Part shown: in pieces, positions 57,129 to 64,000 of the stretch | Position numbering within the stretch: the stretch's first letter is position 1 | Layout: the number at the start of each line of letters is the position of its first letter | Assembly: GCA_008704415.1 (NCBI GenBank) | Contig: VXIS01000086.1 | Coordinates: 84,292 to 148,291, forward strand | From: Sphaerosporella brunnea | Taxonomy: Eukaryota > Ascomycota > Pezizomycetes > Pezizales > Pyronemataceae | DNA length: 64,000 nt | Reading direction: 5' to 3' | Position numbers and translations under genes: made by a program | Notes under the pieces: model-generated | The model's database searches: none | What the model saw: only the letters and a program-made list of their open reading frames with translations | What the model was told of the DNA's origin: nothing

Positions 57129-57823
57129 AGAACTCTCTAAGGAAATATGCGTGACCTTGGATGCCGATGGTTTTGTCTCCTAAAAACATTGGGTGGAAAA
57201 ACACCAAGAAAAATTTAAAAATATGTGCTTTGATGGTGCTTCGTTGAGGGGAATGGGGAGTGAATCGTTTTTCTGTAGTGTGTCCGTCGAAGAGTGTTTA
57301 CTGCTTTACTTTTCTGATGCAATGATGATTTTTGCGCCTGTTTGCTTGTCCTGTGTGGCTATGGTGCCTGGTCTTCTGTCGCTTCTGGAAGCTTTGGTCT
57401 AGCATGATCCCGATGGAGCTTCTGGGCCTGCTCGTAGTTATTGTGCTTCCGATGCTGCAGTTGATCCTTGCGGTGCTATCTACGAGTAGTGCATAATCTT
57501 TGCGAGGGTGGTCGTTCCTGCGCTTGCACACGCTTAAATCGCGTGCGCATGTAGCGCGTGCCGGACAGCTCCGTGCTTGCTCTAAGTAGATGCGAGATGC
57601 ATAACAAAACTACCGGCCAACAACGATACCGCGTAGCGCAGCTAATGCAGAGGCCTCTCTGTGTTGGTGCGCGCTGCTCTGATGCAATTACTTGTGCGAT
57701 CTGCATGCTGATCGTCGCCGCTCTAACCATTCCAGGATTGACATCTCGTGCGGACACCACCAGCACCACATTCTGATCCCTCCACAAACCATACACTCCT
57801 AAACAACACACCAAGCCAGCACG

Positions 57824-60800
57824 ATGTCGACCACCGCGCAATCACTCCGTCTGGCTTCCGTGTTGCGCTCCAGACGATGTATGCGCGTCATGCCTCGTAC
57901 GCGTGCGCAACTGCAGGCAGCATCGTGCGCGCGCATCCACACCCGCCTGCCACACAGCCACGTTCTCACTCGCGACTCAAAACTCTCGACACGTCGTGTG
58001 CGACGCTTCACTCGCCTGCAGACGATTCTATGTAATGACGTGATAATGTGCGTGGACATGAAAAGAGGGCCGAAGGACAGTCACGGTCGGTGGAGTGTCG
58101 TACATACACGGTGATGCCACACCGAAACGCTAACTGCTTCGTATGGAGGAGACATCATGTGTCCGCCGCACCCGCCGCCGCCGCCGACTGCATCGACGCG
58201 TCTCTGAAGTTCCACGATTTCGCCGACGACGTCTGCTGATCCCCTCCCGCTTGGACGAGGTGGAATCAGCCACGACTGCGGACGGAGAGATGGCCGAGAG
58301 GGCGACAGACTCCTTGTGAGCCGAGCAATGAGTTGTTGCGTACGAGACTGCGAGGAGTAGCTTGTTGCGCTCAAGATTGAGAGTAACACTGACCGATGTG
58401 GTATGCGCCATACAGGATCTCTGCATGACGTCGAGCGGAGGGCAGGACAGACGTATTGGAGTCGCGCTGAACTAGCCGAAAAGAGGGGAACGCGTGGGTT
58501 GATATGGACAGCGCATTACGGTGGGATGTGCGGCGCGTGTTGCGTATTGCAACGCGATGAGGCGATACAGGAGGGTGCGGATACCGGGGCCGCGTCCTGG
58601 CGATTCAGAGCGTCGAGATGTTTTCATTGAGATGTTATGTGAGTTTGTGCCTTTCATTGAAGAAGGAGGAACAGGATGGCTTATTTGTGTCACAGGTTTG
58701 TCAACGCGGATACATCTTTGCAGCTTGCAGATCTTTGAGACTGCAGCGTGCTCATCCGACTTTCCATATGCAGGAAAGGGCGGGCTGGGGAAGGAGGGCC
58801 GTTATCGTTATTCGGTGAGTTTGCGATGGCTCCGTGAATTGTGAGATAGCTGACGGGTGGTGGAAGGTATCATCACTATGAATACGCAGGTGCGCCGCTC
58901 GGGCATACGACTCTTAGAAACAGTGGTTTTTAAGACCCTCTGTTGTCGTGATCAATGTATTCGATGAGTCACGCAGGAGAGTTGTAGTGGCGGTTCTACT
59001 CAGGCTGATACCGATCATGTTATGGCCTCTTGTAGTATAAGAGCTTGAAGAGGTCAAGAATATCCGAGATATTAGCCAGCTAAGCAGGGGCAAGGGCGGG
59101 TGCGCAGAGAGGTACGGCAGAAGTGGAGTTCGGTCGTTTGACTTCTGTTCTGATGCCTCAAGATTCGCACAGTCATTCAAGACTCGCTGGAGGGGCTGGA
59201 GTCCCAATCGTTAAAAAGGTATGTTTTGTTTTGACACTGACGGGATCCTGGATGACACGACGGCTGATGCTGAAGATCTGGACACTTTGAGGTACCTGAC
59301 CTGACAGATATAGACAATTAGCTTCCGCTACCTTCGACTGTCGCAGGACTCCGCATGTGAACCGCGTACGTGGTCCAAGAGCTGTCGACGTTTGGACGAG
59401 AGGATGACGGCTAGTATGCAGAGACGTGGAGCGACATGCTCTCCGAAGTGGCAAGGCAGATTGCTACGGCTTCAGCCGATCTTCCTGGAAATAGTGGTCA
59501 ATGCATTGAACGTCATCTACTTTCCGCAAATTGGGTATTTGGTCGTTGTACATCCGTTACCGCACACCTTCTGGACTTCCACCGAAAGTACTGAGAGTGA
59601 GGAGGTTCGGCCCCGCTTTGTGGGGAGGCTGGGGAGTTCCAGTTTTGTACGGCACTAGCTGGTATTATAAGAATCCCAGATGAGGGCAGATGGATGAATT
59701 ACTTTGGGATATGTATGGATTGATTGTGTGGTAAGTTGTGGTTTTTTAGATGGTTTATCACAACAAGCTGATGTGGGTCTGCTAGATCGGGAGATTGAGA
59801 TTATCCATGAACTGCAGGTCAGGGTCCTAGAGCATGAAACGCTCTTGACGGATTGCGTGCGAGTATGCTCTGAGCTTGATTGGTGAGCCTACATTCCCGT
59901 TTAGCATGGGAAAACACTGACCAGATAGCCCTATGGCTCTTGCGGAAAGCGCCTCCAAGTACAAATACACTCGCCCATAATGACTGAAGAAAACGTCACC
60001 AGAATTACCAAAGCCGGCATCCGCTTCAAGAGCTTTGCGTCCAGCCTACGTTGAAAACGACGGCTTCATTGTTGGAGGAAAAGATATGGAGATACTGATG
60101 AAGACCGTTCCCGTAGGGGCAGCACCGAAACGGCCCATTTCCGACGGCCAAGCATGATCCTCTTACTGGCCCCAACTACTCTGGCAAGAGCGTCTATCTC
60201 AAACAGACGGCTTTAATGTTTACATGGCCCACGTCGCTGTTTCGTTCCAGCTGAACACGCCACAATTGGAATAACGGACAAGATCCTGACCAGAATCGAC
60301 ACGCGAGAGTGTTTCCAAAATCCAGAGTGCCTTCATGATAGACCTAACAGCAGATCTCGCTTTCCTCGCCTTGCCACCGCGCCGCGTCTGCTTATCATCG
60401 ACGAATTCGGCAAAGGAACAGACAGCACTACGGTGCTGGCCTTGCATGTGCTGTCTTCGAGAATCTGTCAGTACATTACCAGATTCGGATCGGCCGAAAG
60501 TAGTAGCCCGCCACCCATTACCACGAGATCTTTGAGCGCGGCTTCCTGGCAGAGGAAAACACCCCACTTTGGTGTGGGCACTGCGTATCCTTCTGGACTC
60601 TAACGCCGCCTCAGTCGAGAACCAATTACGTATCTTTACAAACTGAGGCCGGAAGGAGTCATAGCACTTTGGGACTGTGTGTGCGGGACTGAATGGCATT
60701 GACAGGCGGTTGTGGATAGAGCGGATGAACTGATATTGTTGGCTGCGAGAGGTGAGGAATTTGGTTGCTGCTTGCGTGCCAGTTGACGGATGAAGAAAAA

Positions 60801-60929
60801 GAAAGAGTTGGAGGTTGCGGAGAGCGTTGCCAGGGCTTTTCGGTGAATATTTGGTGAGGACCGTGGGTGGTGGAGAATACGAGGGAGCAACTGGCGAGGG
60901 TTTTGAGTGGGTTTGAGGAGAGGGAATAG
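57824..60929 (+). pseudogene. frameshifted mirror copy of MSH5
   Basis: The start ATG is followed almost at once by inserted bases. Fragments of MSH5 remain, such as [19 protein letters not shown] (about 59490-59550) and [20 protein letters not shown] (about 59789-59848). The Walker A region near 60170-60200 is interrupted. Exon-intron boundaries are shifted. The region near 57.5-58.4 kb is the most damaged of the arm. Confidence 0.82.
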
Positions 60930-61233
60930 TGTGTTTGGTTGAGGATTTATCAGAGGCTTTATGGAGAGATGTTAAAAGAACCTGATGCTATTGTAGTAAA
61001 AATGCTTCTCACCATGCGGAAATTTAAAGCCTCTTTTCTTTCACAGAAGCTGTAATACGTCCTGGTGTTCTCTTGTTCGCCGCCATAGACCTGGACGTGA
61101 CACAGAGGGAAGCCCAACTCTTCCTTCCAGCCTCACACCTCACACACCGCCACTCTCACTTACACCCACAGCAGCAGCAGTATTGTACATTAACACTTAC
61201 ATTACATCACCGCCCCTCACTCCTCTCGTAAAA
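60930..61233. other. mirror copy of the 47962-48273 spacer
   Basis: Aligns with the left-arm spacer with single-base differences about every 20-30 bases. No new feature. Confidence 0.6.
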
Positions 61234-63507
61234 ATGCACCACAGCTCTTTTTCTCTTCTCCTCTTCTTCCGAGGGCAATTGCTACAGCACGGCCCGTCGA
61301 GTATTTGTTCAAGACCATCGTCACCACGACAGCTCTTTCCGTTTGGCTTCCGAGCTTACGGTTTATGCGAAGAAGCCGAGCGGTTTCCGGAGAAGGCACA
61401 GCTACTCCAACGAGCACTACAGCTACGCATACAGCTACTGAATACAGTCGAGTCGAAATTACGATTTTGAAGCGGGGACCGTCACCGCCGACTCCGGCGA
61501 CGATACCAACATCAACCCGTTCCCGAACGGTCTCACGAGCGCACCGGTGATTACGGTCCATGCTGGTGCAACCGCACTCACGCATTTCGGGAAGAGAGCT
61601 GTGCCACACAATCGGTTATTTCAGGCCTATGCTGATGAAATGCTTGAAAAAGAAAAGAGAGAGCCGAGGGAGCTTTGAGGTGGGGTCTGGGAATCTTCAA
61701 ACTATGTGGAGTTGGATGGGGCTGGAAAGGTGTTTGTTGTCGCCCCACCGGGCTGGAGTGCGACGAAGGTCGACGGGAATAAGAAGATCGTATGGTAGGG
61801 GACAAGAGATGAGGAGCTGGAGTTAGTGTTGTGGAGCGGTCCCTGTGGGGAATGGTGAGGGGATGGAGGAGGTGCCTGGAATTATGATAGTGGTGCCTTC
61901 AACAAACTATTGGTATGTCTCCTCGGGGAATTGGTTTGGGAGTTTGCTGTTGTGACAGGTTCCGAAGAAAAGGCACCGGCATGACCCAGACTACCACTAC
62001 CAATACCGAAACTCCTCTGTTCAGCAGCTTCCCGTCTGACGCCTGATGTTATTGCCACCTCACTGCTCTTATCCGGTCATTCTCGCAATCACGGTGGTCT
62101 GCGTTTTGTTATTGTTCCCATCCTTCACGCCTGCACTCCGAGGGAAATCCACCATGTCACAAATAACACTTATACGACACGAGTACGTGAAGAAGAACCT
62201 CGAGAGGCCGCACGGGCCAAACGAAAAGGCTACAGCTAGAGGAGAAACCACCATTGCAACTACGGGTTTGGCGGCAGAACTCTCCGACTCCGAATCCTAC
62301 TTCTCGGGACGCACGACCGATGGGATAACTGATGTTGTAACGACGGATGTCATGAGATTTTTTCCCAGCGGCGCTTTTTACAATTGCCCCGCTATCCTCG
62401 ACACAAACTGGCATGGCGCCATCTGATACCAACATCACTGATAATAAGAAGTGGCATAACGGCTTGCTGGATCTGGCAGTAAGCGTATTCTCCTCGTCTC
62501 AACTCGGCAAAAGTTCTTTCGCAGTTTTGTGCGCCGTCTTCTCTTAAGGTGATAGTGGCTCCCACGAGAGCGCCATCAACAGCCGAATGGATACCGATTA
62601 TGTTCTTAGCCAAGCATCCAGAGCCTTGAAAGCGTTCCTCCCGCCCCTGATGACCGGTCCTTTCTCCAATTGCCGAGAGCTGTGGTGGGGATGGTGTTTC
62701 AGTCAGTGTTCCGCAACCTCGCCGCGAAAGGGCTATGACAGTACTGCCGGATACTGAGTTTGGAAGGGAAACCCTCAAGAGATCGTCGGAAAGGTATGAG
62801 AGACAGCTGGCTGGACGGGCTATTTGCTGTGAGGGCCCCGGTACTGAGAATTTGGTCATCCTGGAGCAACGGGATGGTGCACTTCGTGGTGCTCTCAGTC
62901 GGGGTGCCGTCGTGCCAGAGAGTGTGCCTGTCACGGATTATTCTAGTTTCACCCCGCAAGGCCGAAGATGTACTGGGTACCGACAACGCCGCGGCAGATC
63001 GACGACCTAAAGAAACCCCAATTCTCCGCTCCGCCTAGGCATTACGGAGAAGAAGTTACTCCAGATTATTAAAAGTCCGCAGCAGTGGCAACCTCACCAT
63101 CCACGAAGCCACCGCCTCGCCTTTCTGGCGATGGTTACGAGGCCGTCAATCTGATCTGAATCACACCGACCAGGGAAACAAGGAAAACGTCAGCACAACC
63201 GTCTTCGCCAGCGCTAAATGCAATTCTGTCCGTTTCGCGACTCCTATACTAAGCATGACCATCCAGGTCTACGTATCCCGTCCGGAATCGACCTGGCTAC
63301 GAACCAGCAGCCGCGCTCATCGTTCGATACCGGAATTTCAAAGACAAGATGCCATGCTGCAGCAGATGGTTGAGGATCAGCGGATGAGGACGCGCTCAGA
63401 CTTCACTTGGTGCCCAGTCTGGATGGGGGGGCTAACACTCCCTTTCCACCTGGAAGAGCACCGCGGAGCTTTCTGCGAAGACGGAGGCAGGGAGCTGGAT
63501 TGACTAG
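61234..63507 (+). pseudogene. frameshifted mirror copy of the membrane-protein gene
   Basis: The equivalent ATG is present, but the signal peptide is altered by small changes (MHHSSFSLLLFF...) and the frame breaks repeatedly. Segments of the cytosolic tail are readable, such as SEYDSESYF-like and LVILEQRDGALRGA (near 62854-62895). It ends with AGSWID-like codons out of frame. Confidence 0.82.
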
Positions 63508-63807
63508 TTTTAAAATTGTACGAGTATTGGATCAGCTATGGGGAGAGAGTATTGTATTGTGTTGTGCTGTTGTATTATGAGTTCCCCCCTTTAGTTTTGC
63601 GTTTAGATTAGAGGCGGCTGAGGGTATCTGCACTTGTCATTGCTATTGTTGCTGTAGAGGTAGAGTAGGATTGGATCGAATCAGCTATGAATTGTTGAAT
63701 GCGAAGAGCTGAGTTAGATTCAGAGGATTTTTGTGTGACAACCTGCCCCAAAACCGGCTGAAATTTGATGACAAAAAGGACACCACTTGAGCATGAAACT
63801 CAAAAAA

Positions 63808-63880
63808 AGCTCTGACCCCGATTTGAACGAGGGACCTGTCGATCTGCAATCGACCGCTCTAACCCCTGAGCTACCAGAGC
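63808..63880 (-). tRNA. tRNA-Cys (GCA), mirror copy
   Basis: Base-for-base identical to the tRNA at 45307-45379, including T73 and the downstream T-run on the minus strand. It lies in the right arm of the palindrome and so may be an assembly duplicate rather than a second gene. Confidence 0.85.
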
Positions 63881-64000
63881 GGATTGATATCACGTTCGAT
63901 CTTTCCAACACTCTTGATCGGAAAATATCATCAGAAGCACAAAGACTATCAAAAAATGCAAAATTCCGGAACACTGTCTAAGCCGTATCGTATCATGAAG

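Larger units (their letters stand above)
54501..64000. repeat. right arm of giant inverted repeat (degraded copy)
   Basis: An inverted copy of 45189-54484. Differences are mostly insertions and deletions of one to a few bases plus scattered substitutions, equally in exons, introns and spacers. The mirror sum of coordinates drifts from about 108985 at the centre to about 109214 near 59.9 kb and 109187 at the tRNA, so the right arm is about 200 bases longer overall. Density of differences is highest around 57-58.5 kb and low in the last few hundred bases. Confidence 0.9.

Noticed and set aside
55000..63980. Repeat-induced point mutation as the cause of right-arm decay
   Set aside because: Differences are largely small indels and mixed substitutions, with no visible C-to-T/G-to-A excess; RIP does not make indels.
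1..64000. CRISPR array, bacterial operon or riboswitch
   Set aside because: The sequence is eukaryotic (spliceosomal introns, intron-bearing tRNA, fungal gene families). No spaced-repeat arrays were seen.

Overview
The window reads as nuclear DNA of a filamentous ascomycete (Pezizomycotina). Protein-coding genes have short introns (about 50-230 bases) with GTRNGT-type donors and CTAAC/CTGAC-like branch points. The gene set (Clr5-domain protein, JEN-type carboxylate carrier, Lsb1/Pin3-like SH3 protein, Sdh5/SDHAF2, meiotic MSH5) and the decayed LINE, hAT and mariner-type elements fit that group. I could not assign a genus.

Layout. 1-12.4 kb is gene-poor: homopolymer and microsatellite tracts, an intron-containing tRNA-Ala(CGC), a 400-bp hAT-type MITE with a degenerate 8-bp target duplication, a decayed LINE 3' end and a 234-bp TIR element. 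12.4-19.8 kb (+ strand) carries a JEN-type MFS carrier with a GC-AG intron, a Fic-like protein whose catalytic His is Gln, a small probable mitochondrial protein and a divergent USP-type deubiquitinase-like protein. 20-21.1 kb is a second LINE 3' end. 21.8-28.7 kb (- strand) holds a large sterol-glucosyltransferase-like protein and a five-exon FHA protein with a C-terminal membrane anchor. 31.4-33.1 kb has a third LINE 3' end and a HAD-family phosphatase. 34.4-39.5 kb is a transposon cluster (two foldback MITEs with matching TACCGTA ends, a hAT C-terminus inside a long inverted repeat) with a Clr5-domain gene embedded in it. 39.8-45.1 kb has an F-box protein, a second tRNA-Ala(CGC), SDHAF2 and, divergently, the Lsb1-like SH3 protein. 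45.3-53.8 kb has tRNA-Cys(GCA), a single-pass membrane protein, MSH5 and a large low-complexity protein.

From about 45.19 kb to the window end the sequence is one giant palindrome centred near 54.49 kb. The right arm (54.50-64.00 kb) is an inverted copy of the left arm, peppered with one- to few-base insertions, deletions and substitutions that break all three protein genes, in coding and non-coding sequence alike, while its tRNA-Cys copy is identical. The indel-rich error pattern, the tiny spacer and the intact left arm suggest a long-read foldback (hairpin) chimera left unpolished at a contig end. A real inverted duplication cannot be excluded from sequence alone. The right-arm 'genes' should not be counted as independent loci until checked.

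I found no operon-like or convincing new multi-gene system. The most unusual biological candidates are the Gln-for-His Fic-like protein, the USP-like protein with an altered Cys box and an optional proline-rich tail, and the pair of mariner-type foldback elements. All exon boundaries were inferred by hand from splice signals and reading-frame agreement and have no transcript support.
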